A DNA stretch of 64,000 nucleotides from Symbiodinium kawagutii (lineage: Eukaryota > Sar > Dinophyceae > Suessiales > Symbiodiniaceae). The translations under genes were made by a program, and so were the position numbers. Positions 42,748-54,456 of the stretch are shown here, piece after piece; within the stretch, counting starts at the first letter, position 1, and the number at the start of each line of letters is the position of its first letter. The stretch covers positions 168,311-232,310 of the forward strand of contig VSDK01003626.1 of the NCBI GenBank assembly GCA_009767595.1. The letters run 5' to 3'. The notes under the pieces were generated by a model that saw nothing but the letters and a program-made list of their open reading frames with translations, made no database searches and was not told the DNA's origin.

Positions 42748-43748
42748 GTGCCGGTGGGAGATCATGGTGAGCGCCATTCAGAGCACGGGGTGGGAAAAAG
42801 ATTTAACTATGGCTAGAAATGGCTAGAAGGTTGATGATGATGATTGATGATGATTGATGATGGTTGATGGCTGATGATGGTTGTTGGATTGTTGGTGGTT
42901 AATGATCGTTAGTGATGTTTGATGATGGTTGGTGATGGTTGCGGTCATGATGGTTGTTGATGGTTGCTGATACTTGACAGCTGACTTGATCGGTAGTGGA
43001 TGGGTAGTAGTGCTTGAACAACGGTTGATGATTGAAAGTGATTGATGATGGGTAATGATGCTTAATTAACCATAATGGTCAAGATTACGATGACTATGAT
43101 GTCATGTCAGAAATTGTTGTGATTCAGGACAGTGCTAGTATGAAATCATATCATCACGTATTGCTGGACATGTACAGGTACATGATAGGCTTGATTTGGA
43201 CCCTGGTGATTATGGTTGCTCTACAGGTGATTGTGTTGATTGTGGTCGGTGAATTAATCGTTTTTGTTGTCGATTGTGGCTTGTAGATGTCTCCCAGGGC
43301 TATCTTCCCCCAATTAGGTTCTGGTTCTGGTTGCCAGTCAGCCACCCAAAGATAGTGCGAAGTTCTCAAAAAAGGACGGCATAAATGCCTACATTGGTTG
43401 GGGAACAACCTGGGCTAGTTATGCATTTTAGGTATCTTTTTCAGGTACCTTTAGGTGATATTTAGGAACCAGGAGTATCCATTCCCAGGTGCATAAGCCA
43501 TTATCCCATTATCGGTTGTTGACTGTCAGAGAAACCTAAGCCTGCCATTACAGATGCAAGCCGTGGACAGGCAGCATGGTCCACACAAATACCAGATGGT
43601 GTGTTCACAAATTGTGAGAGGTTATGTCCAAGAAGATCGATGACGTTGATCTGGTGTAGATGTGTATGAGCATGTTTTCACATATACAGATACTGTGTAG
43701 ATGTGCTTTATATGCTGTGCTGTGTCGCCGTTGTGACACTAGGCAGAG
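42748..43748. other. Intron, strong GT arm
   Basis: GATGATGGTTGATGG at 42830-43050; little structure later. The ORF 43708-44070 (minus) is not supported by codon bias. Confidence 0.5.
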
Positions 43749-43817
43749 GCCAACTGCACGTCCTACGCTTGCCCCAGCAAAGAGGAGGAGGGGAGTGGAA
43801 GCGGGTCCCAAATTTTG
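43749..43817 (+). CDS. Pacifastin-like module 4, last exon and acidic linker
   Basis: GGCAGAG|GCC to ATTTTG|GTGAAG, phase 0-0. Reads ANCTSYACPSKEEEGSG-SGSQIL. The CT-SY-AC segment has Ser/Tyr at the putative reactive site. An acidic/Ser-Gly linker follows. Confidence 0.65.
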
Positions 43818-44143
43818 GTGAAGTAAAGCGGAAGCGACCGACCTCGATGTATTGATGTTGGCACCGGCAAGTTTTGCGTGTCGCTCTTTGCAATGCTTGT
43901 GAGTGGAGTTTCACGTTTTCCTTAACTTCAAGACTTCCATTTGGAATTGCAGCAAGAGTCTGACTTGTTGCTATTTCAAAGACAGCTGCAACTACTTGTT
44001 TGGATACTTTTTGAACGTTGTCGACGTTGCTTTCAATGCAATGATGGTGGTTGCTTGGCACTGTGAACAATATCGAAAATCACTAGTACTTTCATAATCT
44101 CAGTGGCGCTATCCCTGGCAATTGATCTTTAACATAGAAGTCG

Positions 44144-44194
<51 letters not shown>

Positions 44195-45009
44195 CGATGA
44201 TAAGTATCATCATTCTTACTACGTACATTCTGATCATCCACATATCTATATATGTGATTGTCGCTAACTCCCGTGATAACCAGCTAGCACTTATGACTCA
44301 TGACGATGTACTGTCTACAGAAAAAATCACGAGTCATTTCATTACCGGTCATCAGTCATCTCCAAGAATTAGAGGTTCCTGGTGCGTTACTCACTTTGAC
44401 CCGGTTGAGAATTTGATGCAACTTCTCAGTCATCATATCGCTGATCATGATCATGATCATGATATCACTAAATCTTCCGATAATAGAAGTGCTTAGAACA
44501 CTTATACTAATCATTGGTAGTGTACAAATGAGTTATATCGTGATATCACCATTAAAAAAGAATAACAGATAACATTATCATGATTCATTGTGACCAGAAT
44601 GATTCTACTATCATTTATCACCTTACCAATACATGAATTACCGTAATCACTAGATAAGAGCACCGCTTATATACACCAATTATAGTAGTTATAAATCTAT
44701 GCGATACATATTCATCATGATCACTATCATACTATACGTATATATTGATCACTATTGTACTAATCACTTTAAGATATGATTAGTATTTATCTATATTTAT
44801 ATAGCTTTATAGTTACATATGTATATATACAGTAAATATTATATATATATACATTCAAGATATAGATATTCAAATGAATATATGTCAATATGTATACGTT
44901 TAGATATCTATATATGTATATATATATATATGTTTGTTTATTTATTTAGTGACCAGTTGTTTAGCCTGCGCTCATCACTGCTCACCAAAGTCATGATTCT
45001 AATCTCCAG
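43818..45009. other. Intron with (CAT)n and TA-rich DNA
   Basis: (CAT)n at 44144-44193; ATATATGTATA-rich at 44815-44940. No gene. Confidence 0.5.
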
Positions 45010-45069
45010 GAGCACGAGGACAACGGCACATGTTGCCCTGGGAGTCTTGGCAGCGGTTTTTCGCATGGC
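45010..45069 (+). CDS. Pacifastin-like module 5 (type A), first exon
   Basis: ATCTCCAG|GAG, phase 0. Reads EHEDNGTCCPGSLGSGFSHG. GTCCPG is diagnostic of type A. The donor is unresolved: GGC|GAC (GA donor, phase 0) would join 46078 to restore FSHGDGCNTC. GT donors at GGGA|GT and AGCG|GT leave phase 1. Confidence 0.55.
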
Positions 45070-46077
45070 GACATTGGATTAGTGGAGACTTCATAAGGAG
45101 ATGGAGCGAGTTTCACAATACGATTCATTAGATTTTGATCAGGATTATCTTTGTTGATATGTGGTGACTTGTTGAATATTTCTGCGCGCTTGGTTAGTGA
45201 TGTGTATGTATTGACATATGTATATGTTTATGTTTATAGATAGACTGATGCATACCTATAAACTCACATCCCTATCAGTATCATGTGTTCAATATCACAG
45301 TACATGTGTCTACATATATATATATATATGCAATATGTATTCCATACTACCGGACGATCATAGTGTATCAACAAATCAGGGGTGCCGCTGGAACCCAAGG
45401 GTTGATTTTGGTGCATTTCCTCACCGATGGCTTGAGGCGAGGATGATAGATTCATAGCCCCGCGTCTATTCCATGTGGTTGAATGATGGATGCTTGGTGC
45501 ACAATGCTGGTTAATGGTTGAAAGTGCTTGATGCTTGTGATTAATGATATTTACCAGCGTTTGATAGCTATGATTGCTGATGATTGGCCCATGAGGTTGG
45601 CATCAGAACTTTGATGGTTCATGGTTGATGTCATAGTGGCGAGTATCTATCAATGTTTGATGGTCGTGGTCAAATTTTAAGAAATGCTCAGCCATAAAGT
45701 CAATAGTTACCATTTTTTGCTACAATAATGATTAATCAACCATGAAATGAATAATCAGTGGTTGATTGCTGGCGATTGATTGGTATCCAACGTTAATAAC
45801 CATCGTCAACAATCATCAATCATCAATCATCATTGACCAACTGGTGCTGAATCATTCTGATTCACCATCAAATAATCACGAATCAGCCATTCGTAACCAC
45901 TTATCATCAACCAATCTTAACCCTTAGTTAACACTCAAACCATAGATTCCCAGCGGTTCATCACAGTGTTCACCATGGACTACCACCAGGGACCACCACC
46001 AGGGACCACCACCATGGGTGACCACCACGGTACCTCCCCGACGGCTGCGTCGCCCCAGGCTCCTCTTCACCGCGGAG
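45070..46077. other. Intron with possible mini-exon
   Basis: A 21-nt island at 45380-45400 (VPLEPK, phase 1-1) and an AFPHRW open stretch just after it may be exon relics. GT arm at 45480-45620, CA arm at 45800-45950. Confidence 0.4.
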
Positions 46078-46170
46078 GACGGCTGCAACACCTGCCGCTG
46101 CGCCGAGAACGGCCTGCGCAACGCCTCGCGGTGCACGCGGATGAACTGCCCACCCGTGCAGCTGCCACGG
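46078..46170 (+). CDS. Pacifastin-like module 5, core and C-terminal exon
   Basis: Reads DGCNTCRCAENGLRNAS then RCTRMNCPPVQLPR to donor CACGG|GTACC, phase 0. The acceptor GCGGAG|GAC at 46078 fits phase 0. An acceptor at 46058 (CCCCAG|G, phase 2) would prepend LLFTAE, duplicating the segment already encoded at the end of the previous exon. All core cysteines are present, with Arg at the putative P1. Confidence 0.75.
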
Positions 46171-47125
46171 GTACCACGGCGGTGCTGGGGGTGCTGGGGG
46201 TGGTTCGGTGGGGAGAAAGGGATCAACTCTGAGATGAACTAAGTGACTAACTGACTGACTGACTGACTGACTGACTGACTGACTGACTAGGTGGCTGTCT
46301 GAGTCATTAACTAACTGACTGACTTACTGATCAATAGACCTAGCATTGATCAACCAATTGAGCTAAAGCAATGACAAACTGAAGGACTGACTGACTCATT
46401 CACCAACTAAGAGATGACTAACTGGCCAACAGACCAACAAAGCTCTTTGTTGGATCTACCTCTCTCCTGTTAGATGGATATAATAGGATCGCTGCACGTA
46501 GGATTGCATGTGACAAGTATTCAGGCTTGGCATCTGACATTTGACGCATCTCCCGTCACATTCCGTTTGCTGGTTGACCCTATGTTTGGCACATGGGCAA
46601 ACTGAAACAAACGCAGCCAACCTAGCCTTGACCTGTGAGGGGAGCAGTTCCCTTGCCCCAGAAGAGGCCAAGATGACCCTTGTTGTAATGTCTAGACATA
46701 GGAAGGCCTGGGGTAATCCCAGCCATTTTCGATGAGTCCTTGCTGCTGCCTATTGATGACGCCTTCCATGCTACTTTGATCCCATATGCAAGAATGGGCG
46801 GATGCAAAGTTCATGATTGGAAGCATCCACAGCATCCCCTCAAAATATCTGCCGTTTGTGAACCCGAATGATGGTGAAGGATGGTATAAGCAAAAACGAT
46901 GGTTTAACCAGTATCATCAATTCAATGTTCAATGTTATTGCTTATCATTCTTGATCAACCATTATTTTATATATATATATATATGTATCTACATACTAAT
47001 GGATTTGCTATGGATTTGTATCCTATAATAACCACAGTTTCACCATATTAAACCATATGAAAAATAAACGGCCATAGTATAAACCATAGTAAATCCAGGC
47101 TACCACCTTTGGGGCTCACTCCCAG
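46171..47125. other. Intron with (ACTG)n
   Basis: (CTGA)n at 46244-46290 near the 5' end; (TA)n at 46970-46985. No coding sequence. Confidence 0.5.
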
Positions 47126-47209
47126 GACTGGTGCGTGCCTCACAGCATCTTCCCTTCGGGCGACGGACTGAACAGCTGCACCTGTCCAGCCAACGGCCAC
47201 AAGAACGAG
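47126..47209 (+). CDS. Pacifastin-like module 6 (type B), first and core exon
   Basis: CTCCCAG|GAC to CGAG|GCAGCC (GC donor), phase 0-0. Reads DWCVPHSIFPSGDGLNS then CTCPANGHKNE. Here the first and core segments are in one exon, unlike modules 2, 8 and 10. Spacing to 47993 matches module 2. Confidence 0.75.
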
Positions 47210-47992
47210 GCAGCCGGCCAGATTTTGGTTGGTTAAGAACCCAGTGAACTATGGGTAGCTATGGTTAATCATGCTTAACTACGGTTAACTGTGGTTAACT
47301 ATGATTAACTATGATTAACTATGGTTAGTAATTCATGGCTAATGATTTGATAATGATTAATGATTGAGAATTCATGATTTGGGTTGGTTGACAACGCATT
47401 CATCTATGGTTAAGTATGGTGACTAATCTGTAGTAAGTTGAAGATAATCAATGATTGTAATGTGAGTTGCTGGTCACAAGTGGTGGGTAATCATGCGGGG
47501 TTATAACCACAAATAGTAGTTAAACAATTGATCGGCTAAAAACACCCTGGTTTGAGGTTGGTTTTCTCCAGTGGTTATAGGTTAGATTGCATGGGTTTGA
47601 GGTTATAACTCTAACCTCTATGGTCGATATAACATAACAGTCAACAATTGAGGTTGCTAAATGGCCCAGTGAACTATGGTTCTCTTTGGTTAGGAATGGT
47701 TAGTGATTTAATTGATAATAGGAGATCATAACCAGCAACAATGGTTCAACAATTGCTATTTGGGGGGTTCTCAAACTTGGGAACCCACACAAATTGATGG
47801 TTTAATACATCCTGTTACTATAAATGACTAATGTGGCTGATACTAAATGATTTGTAGGGGGTACCCCTATTTTAAGAATCCACATGGTGAGTTCTTGATA
47901 CTATAACTCACCAACTTCAGATGCATCTTGCAATGGATAGACACCCCGCAGTGATCGGCGAAGGATACCACCACCGGTGTCATCGCGTCCAG
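47210..47992. other. Intron with foldback element
   Basis: GGTTAACTATGG-type arm at 47230-47480; the foldback element at 47766-47881. No coding sequence. Confidence 0.5.
47766..47881. mobile_element. Foldback element, copy 4
   Basis: GGTTCTCAAACTTGGGAACCC at the left end (about 21 bp) pairs imperfectly with the right end GGGGGTACCCCTATTTTAAG. Same family as 2204, 10134 and 37491. Confidence 0.5.
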
Positions 47993-48022
47993 GCCAACTG
48001 CACCACTTTGAGTTGCCCAGAG
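47993..48022 (+). CDS. Pacifastin-like module 6, last exon
   Basis: GCGTCCAG|GCC to CAGAG|GCC (GC donor), phase 0-0. Reads ANCTTLSCPE. The splice site is homologous to AAG|GCC ending module 2. Confidence 0.7.
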
Positions 48023-48351
48023 GCCGCAGGGACTCCAGTGGCAAGGACCCCCCATGATGGTTGGTTTATTGCTATAAATGATTACCCTCCAGCAAACTAA
48101 CATAGACCCTACCAGAAAGGTATCCCAATAGGAAAGTGATCTTCGGACCCCTACTTGGGATTGTCTACGCTAGTTTCCAGGAGTGTACTGTAATACACAG
48201 GATGATTTGGCAGTACTCCTGCTCTGAGAAACACCGAATCATTGGCCGTGGCTATCCCTACCAGCAACTAACCAACCATGAACCACTCTGACCCACCAAT
48301 GTGTTCCTAGTGATGGCAATTGACGGCGAAAGCATCACCACCGATCCTCAG

Positions 48352-48394
48352 GCGCCCACGCTTCCAATGCCCGCGCCGCCGGCAGATGAGCAAG
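48352..48394 (+). CDS. Linker exon before module 7
   Basis: ATCCTCAG|GCG, phase 0, to CAAG|GTGCAC, phase 1. Reads APTLPMPAPPADEQ, a Pro/Ala linker. Both phases fit the flanking module exons; homology is not needed but length and position match the linkers of modules 3 and 5. Confidence 0.55.
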
Positions 48395-49395
48395 GTGCAC
48401 TGAGGGAACACCCCAATGGCTGGTTGCTTCATCATGGTTGGTAGCGATTAGTGGTTGAGAATGGCTGCTTACGGTTCATGTTTTGTGATGATCAAAATCA
48501 TACATATGTCTAAGTATGTAAATGTATGTATATACATATATTTTTTACATTTATTTGTTGATTTAAATTATGTATATGTAGATATCATTCCTCAGTGTTG
48601 ATGATCGTTGGGATTTTTTAATGATTCGTACTGGTAAATGACGGTTTTTCCGTCATAGTCGGTCCGCCCCATGGTCAATGATGGTTTAGAGCATGATCCC
48701 AAGCAGATTCCGGTGGCAGCTCAACCTGTGTATCCTGTGGCAAGGTTTCACGGCAAAGTATGTGCAATCCTTCTGAGAACCAACAACAATGTCAAGGATA
48801 AGTAAATTGATACTATATAATTAAATTTATATCATGAATAAGCATTGAACCAATTTGATAGATGCTAATAGAAATGTTATTCAAATGAAGTAAGCAGTTT
48901 CCTAACAAAGATTGGGCTAGTTCACCCTCAAAATGGTTGAGGATGATTTCTGGTAGAATGACACCAGGTAAGCAACCATCAACGCTTCTCCCAGGTGCCT
49001 GCTTTTCGTGTGATTTCACATTTGTGATACTATGAATCCATGTTTTTTTGGCGCGTTCGGATTACTAGGGATTCTACAAGGCCTGGGCCAACCATTGACC
49101 GATCTATCACGTTCATATCCGCAGGAGGTCAACACCCACACTATTGACCAACCGTTGAAGATCACCAGCGGGTCACTGCAGATTGGTGATTCGTTGGTCC
49201 GAACCATTTGCATGAATCGCATGTTTGCCACCAACCCGTGATCATTCAACGCTGCTTGTAGCTAATAGTTGTATCAACAGTTGATATCACCAAGTATTGA
49301 ATCACCTAGAAGAGCTATATTGAAACTATTGTCCCTTGATGATAGCTTCGTATCCCTTCATTGCAGCGCTTGTCCCTGGCCACCAGCGCTGCTAG
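48395..49395. other. Intron
   Basis: GGTTGAGAATGG near 48430-48480, ACATATATTT A/T-rich at 48520-48580. Open stretches at 49016-49249 lack codon bias. No coding sequence called. Confidence 0.4.
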
Positions 49396-49456
49396 GCCTC
49401 TGCTGCCCAAAGCGTTCCTTCGTGGCCATGGACGGCTGTAACACTTGCGCCTTGAC
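49396..49456 (+). CDS. Pacifastin-like module 7 (type A), first and core exon, truncated core
   Basis: TGCTAG|GC, phase 1, to TTGAC|GTGGGG, phase 2. Reads GLCCPKRSFVAMDGCNTCAL. The first three cysteine positions are intact, but the expected fourth (C in CxC) and SGLK are missing: the frame continues ALT/W instead. The phase-2 exit fits 51218, where NESSCT resumes. Either a mini-exon is undetected or the module has lost a segment. Confidence 0.6.
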
Positions 49457-51217
49457 GTGGGGAGCTGCTTGGGAGCGATGGCGAGCCACGGGGTATCCCG
49501 GCCACTGGCCCGGCTTAAAGGGGGAACGGTGCCAGGAGCGGCCCCCAGGAAAGGCATAGGAAAGGCATAAGCTAAATGTTAGTTATTGGGATGGGTAATG
49601 ATGAATCATGGTCGATTCTTGATTCGGATGATTTATGCTGGTGAATGACATGATGTTTAGTTGATGTTTAATGATGGTTTATGGCTTAATTGTGGTTAAT
49701 CATGGTTGATCATGTTCTAGTTGCAATGGTGATGGTGGATGATAGTTCATTTCGAATGAATCCTAGGCTTGTCAAGCCATGGTGGCGAACAATGGTTGAT
49801 AATTGTTGCTTTGGTACTGGTGAATGGTGCTCAGTGATGCTTAAGAACGGCTTCTAACGGATATTTGCGGTTGATGATGAATACTAGCGGAGCTATGCGA
49901 AGTTTGCTGTGGTTATTGTGGATTTTGATCGGGGGGTCATGAAACCTGGGCGGCTTCACCAGCTACTGGACCATGGCTAGCAGGGGTGACGTACTGATGA
50001 CGGAGAATGAACAAGATGAACCAGTTGCTTGGCTACGTTTCAGATTTCAAAGCCTGATTACGGGTAAGTGGTTATTGCCTCATGATATTGCTCACTCATG
50101 GTCCATGATGGTTAGCATGGCAGTGGTTAGCGGTCCAATGAATAGGGATTCATCAAGGGTTCTGAGCTCATGAACGAAAGGTTACGGCAAGCATCACCGA
50201 TCGCCTTTTCACTGGTTTGATGGGAAAATCTCCCCGAACATTTGATTTGTTTACTTGAGACCATTGATCGGCAACCCTAATTGTTGACAACGGTTGATAC
50301 TAGTAACGATTGAGACTTGTTAATAGAGAGAATAACATGAATTGAAGGTTGTTGATAGAAATGGTTGAGAACTAATTAGTTGCTATCAACCATGGTGAAC
50401 CATTCCAATATCCACCATCAGTTGACCATTCCTTGCTGTTGCAATAGCCACGATCAGGCCCGCTATCAACCAGGATCAGGCCCGCTATCAACCAGGATCA
50501 GCCCCACTATCAGTGAATAGTATTGGGTCCAATGTTCGGACTCCATATTTGGCCATTGGTTGAAACCACTACGATTGGGTCAGATGTTGGTCTTCTGGCC
50601 TCAGGCAGATGCTCTGACAAAGGATGGAAGATGCTTGGTCCGAAACGAAAGGCTGTTGCAGACTATGATTGACTAATGCTTGCTGTCATCGATTGGATCG
50701 CGAATTACGATCAAACAATAACTATATGTTCACTTATCATGAACCATGATTGTTTTGCTATTCTCAATCATGAGCTAGTAATGATTGATACGACGGCTGA
50801 GTATCATCATTTAGCTACGATTGGCAATCATCGGCACTATCAAGCATTGTTGGCATGATTACCCATATATGCAAGTAGCAAATATATTTGTTCAGGTAAA
50901 AAAAGAATTGATCATCCTTGCGGTGAATCGCACTATGGGCTCTTGTCAGCCATTAGTATCAGCTTAGACTATGAACTTTGAGCAATCTATTGTCGCTGAC
51001 TACTGCTGCTACTATTCACCATCATGAACCACAATCCACAATAGTCCTCTTACTCATTTCACCATGCTACCATTGGCTGTCATTGTTCATTCTTCCCCAC
51101 AACGAATCATAGTAGTAAACAATAACACCCAATCAGGAATTCCAATAAGAAGAAGTCCTCACATATATCCATCATAATTCCCTTGTTGTTTAGACCTTGG
51201 GACATCCTTCGGCACAG
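49457..51217. other. Intron
   Basis: GGTTAATCATGG-type at 49590-49700. A 22-bp unit (GATCAGGCCCGCTATCAACC) repeats three times at 50452-50515; C/A-type at 50990-51075. A missing module-7 mini-exon, if any, would be here. Confidence 0.45.
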
Positions 51218-51303
51218 GAACGAGTCGTCCTGCACTCGCATGGCGTGTCCTCCATGGATGGCGCTCACTGCGAACTGCACAGCCTTCACGGCATATCCTG
51301 CAG
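51218..51303 (+). CDS. Exon fusing module 7 C terminus with module 8 N terminus
   Basis: CGGCACAG|G, phase 2, to CTGCAG|GTGGCC, phase 1. Reads NESSCTRMACPPWMAL, then TANCTAFTAYPA. The CTRMACPP end of a type A module runs directly into the C(8)GDG start of a type B module in one exon, proving that A and B are physically linked in the order A-B. Confidence 0.8.
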
Positions 51304-51616
51304 GTGGCCTGGGACAGCCTGGTGGACATGTGGGAGTTCCAAGCACCTGGTCGTTCCAAGCCACCGAAACCGTTCAAGGATGGTTTTTGGTGCTGGTTGT
51401 TGGTGGTTGCTGCTGATGTAACTGTGTTCAGGACGTTCGGATCAAACAATCATTTCCAAACAATCATTTCAACAGACTCTTTCCACGATTTTGCAGGAAC
51501 CTTCGGTCACACTAAAGCCTTCAGTTCGGCATGTGGAAGTCATCGCTAGCGGTTCGCTATGAGGTGCTACCTCGTACTACCCCACCCAAGCTGCAGTTAC
51601 TTGTTTGTGGCGACAG
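51304..51616. other. Short intron
   Basis: 313 bp, GGTTGTTGGTGG near the start. No coding sequence. Confidence 0.5.
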
Positions 51617-51684
51617 GCGATGGCCTGAACTTTTGCGTCTGCCCGGCAGATGGGCAGAAAGACCCAGAGCACTGCACGAAATTA
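51617..51684 (+). CDS. Pacifastin-like module 8 (type B), core exon
   Basis: GCGACAG|GC, phase 1, to AAATTA|GCGACT (GC donor), phase 0. Reads GDGLNFCVCPADGQKDPE then HCTKL. Completed by 52749 to CTKLDCPSE, matching CTTLSCPE of module 6. Confidence 0.75.
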
Positions 51685-52748
51685 GCGACTCGGCGGATAG
51701 CACCCGTGGGGGTTGGAACATGTTGGTACCTTAATAACTAGGAGAACCAGATGGGATGCGGATTTCTTTATGATGGTTGTGCTTAATCGAGGTTACGACT
51801 ACTGTTTGTTTAAGGATTTTGTTCGGTTCAAAGCCAGCTCCACCGGTTTGACTCTCGATCTGGGTTACTGCGCTACGCGTTGTTGCGTGATGGTCACCAG
51901 TCAAGGAGAGTTGTCGCTTGGACCAGACAAAAAATAAACAAGGGCACCCTGCCGTAGTGTCACAATCAAGATCCTGTTGTTTGAGGGGAACTTTGCCTTT
52001 CAACCATCTTGAAAAAGTTTAGAGTAGGTGACAACAAGGAAGCTAATGGCATATCCACAAGTGGGCTGCCGTTTCCAACTAAACATTGTCTATATGATAA
52101 GGATCCCAACCATGGCTGGTGATACATATTGAAGCCCAAATCATGCACCCTACGTATTGATGATGACAATGATGAGATGAGATGAGGAGCATAGTTTTTG
52201 CCAGCTACATGTTGGCATTGCTGGAGATAGCCCTGCGCGGATTCGCAAATATTACCTGGTCTAAGATAAGGCAAACAAACATACTCCATGCGAGGCGCAC
52301 CACGACTGGGTATACCATGGGTCGTGTTCCACCACCAAACATTGATTCCTACAAATTATCTGAAATAATAGATTCCAATAAAAGCAAATGATCGATTCCT
52401 ACAACTTACATCTTCTTTAAGCAGTATGAACCATTATTAACTACCGTGAACTACCATTGTTAGCCATTATCAACTATCAATAGTGGCAAGGCAAGGCCAT
52501 GCAGCCATTATTAGCCATGCTATTGGCCATTATTCACCCTATGTATCAATTAGCCATTATTTACTATCAATCATGACCCATAAGCCATTGTTAATAGATT
52601 TAATAGGCTAAGTACTATATTAAGCATCATTAGCCATCATTAATGGCCATATTGTAGCCATTAACCATCATTAGCCATCATGAACTCCCACCTTACCATG
52701 GCCATAGCATGGCCCCCGGCCTTGCCATTCGATGCAACGGCCGCTGAG
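51685..52748. other. Intron
   Basis: AGCCATTATTAACC-type C/A arm at 52430-52700; earlier part unstructured. The ORF 51966-52289 (minus) has no codon bias. Confidence 0.45.
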
Positions 52749-52806
52749 GACTGCCCTTCCGAGCCACGACAGCCCGGCGGTCCCTGGCGTCCACTGCACC
52801 CTCGAG
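52749..52806 (+). CDS. Pacifastin-like module 8, last exon and linker
   Basis: GCTGAG|GAC, phase 0, to CTCGAG|GTGAAG, phase 1. Reads DCPSEPRQPGGPWRPLHPR. Both phases and the CTKL|DCPSE junction support this frame. A competing frame (TALPSHDSPAVPGVHCTLE) has higher G/C third positions but the wrong phases. Confidence 0.6.
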
Positions 52807-54373
52807 GTGAAGCTAAACGAGACGGGTGACCCATGGGTGGTGAATCAGTGAAGGGTATATGGTGGTAACCACCAATAATAAGATATAATAATGAACCAAT
52901 TGTTGTTAATATGCTTAATGATGGTTAATCATGGGTGATGATGGTTAATCATGGTTGATGATGGTTGATGATGCTTAATGGTGGTTAATGATGGTTGATG
53001 ATGGTTAATGATGCTTAATGGTGGTTAATGATGGTGGTAATAAGATATGATTTAATGATGGTTAGTGATGGTTAATGATGGCTGATGATGGCCGATGATG
53101 GTTAAGGATGGTTAAGGATGGTTAATGATGCTTAATGATGATGATGATGATTGGTAATAAGATATAATCAGAACCAATTCATAGTAATGTTCAATGATGA
53201 TGGTTGATGATGGTTGATGATGGCTAATGATGGCTAATGATGGCTAATGATGATTGGTAATAAGATATAATAAGAACCAACAATAAGGTATAATTCAATG
53301 ATGGTACATGATGGTAACTACCAATGATAATATTCAATGGTACATGGTGGTAATAAGATATAATAAGAACCAATTATTAGTAAATTTAGTACTATTCAAT
53401 GATGATGGTTAATGATGGTTAATGATGCTTAATGATTATTGATAATGATAAATGATGATTGGTGGTGCTTCATAATGGTAACTGATGCAAAATGCTGGAG
53501 GATGATCAACTGTGGTTCAAGATTGGTTGTCAATAATAGTTACTGATAGGGTATAGTGTTAAATGATGGTGGTAAACAATGGTTGTGAATGGTCAAAGAT
53601 TCGTGATTGATGGTCGATAATGGTTAGTAGTGGTTAGTAACAGTCAATGATGATGATAATGATGATGATGATGATGATGATGCTGCTGCTGGTGGTGGTT
53701 GTGGTGGTGGTTGTGGTTGTAGAAAGTGATGATGGCGGTTAATGATTGATGGTTGATGATGGTTAATAATCGTAAATCATGCATAATGGTCACGGCTAGT
53801 GGTGACTAATGGTGGGGTTGGTTGATGATCAATGGTTGATGATGGATCAATCGGGAATGATGGTTGCCGACATCGATGATTCAGCAGTAGCGACATCCAT
53901 GGCCACTGCTCACATGGGCCAGGAATGGTAAATGATGTATATTGCTGGCTGATAGTTGATGGTGATTCATGACGGTTGATGTCAAGCGGTTTTGACGCGT
54001 GAGTAATCATTAACCGCCGCTCCATGATCAACATTGCTGATATGATGAACAGAAATGGTTGTATAAAGGCGCGACGCACCGTGATATGATTTGGCAAACT
54101 GTTAATCAATTAGTATGGCAAACATGTGACAACCGTCCACTAGTGGGCGTGCAGTGGACCATGCTTCTAATTGTTGTACAGTCAACCGTGTTCTTTCTCA
54201 TTGAGTGTATCACATGACTAGTCTAGTATTTCTTGCTTGTTACAAGTGGCTCACAACAACCAACATGTGTGGCAGCCGTCTCCAAAAATTGCTCGGTTTG
54301 GGGTGTTTTTGTGGTCGCCCCCTGATCATAGAGGGAAGAGCAGCGGTGGGGGGAAGCACCATGGCGTCACCAG
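52807..54373. other. Intron, very long GT arm with interspersed 25-bp unit
   Basis: GATGGTTAATGATGG fills 52900-53760. The unit GGTAATAAGATATAATAAGAACC recurs about six times at 52865-53370. Short (GAT)n and (GGT)n at 53650-53710. No coding sequence. Confidence 0.55.
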
Positions 54374-54456
54374 GTGACACCTGCTGTCCGGGTGTCAGCT
54401 ACACTGCACCAGATGGATGCAACACCTGCATTTGTCCCGCCTCGGGCTTGATGTCG
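54374..54456 (+). CDS. Pacifastin-like module 9 (type A), first and core exon
   Basis: TCACCAG|GT, phase 1. Reads GDTCCPGVSYTAPDGCNTC then ICPASGLMS. Contains CCPG and the complete CNTCIC core in one exon. The donor is unresolved: phase 0 is needed, and TCG|GACGGG (GA donor) is the only fit; GT at 54453 gives phase 2. Confidence 0.7.

Noticed and set aside
52749-52840. Frame reading SHDSPAVPGVHCTLEVKLNE
   Set aside because: Higher G/C at third positions, but entry and exit phases conflict with neighbours, whereas the DCPSEPRQ frame completes module 8 exactly.
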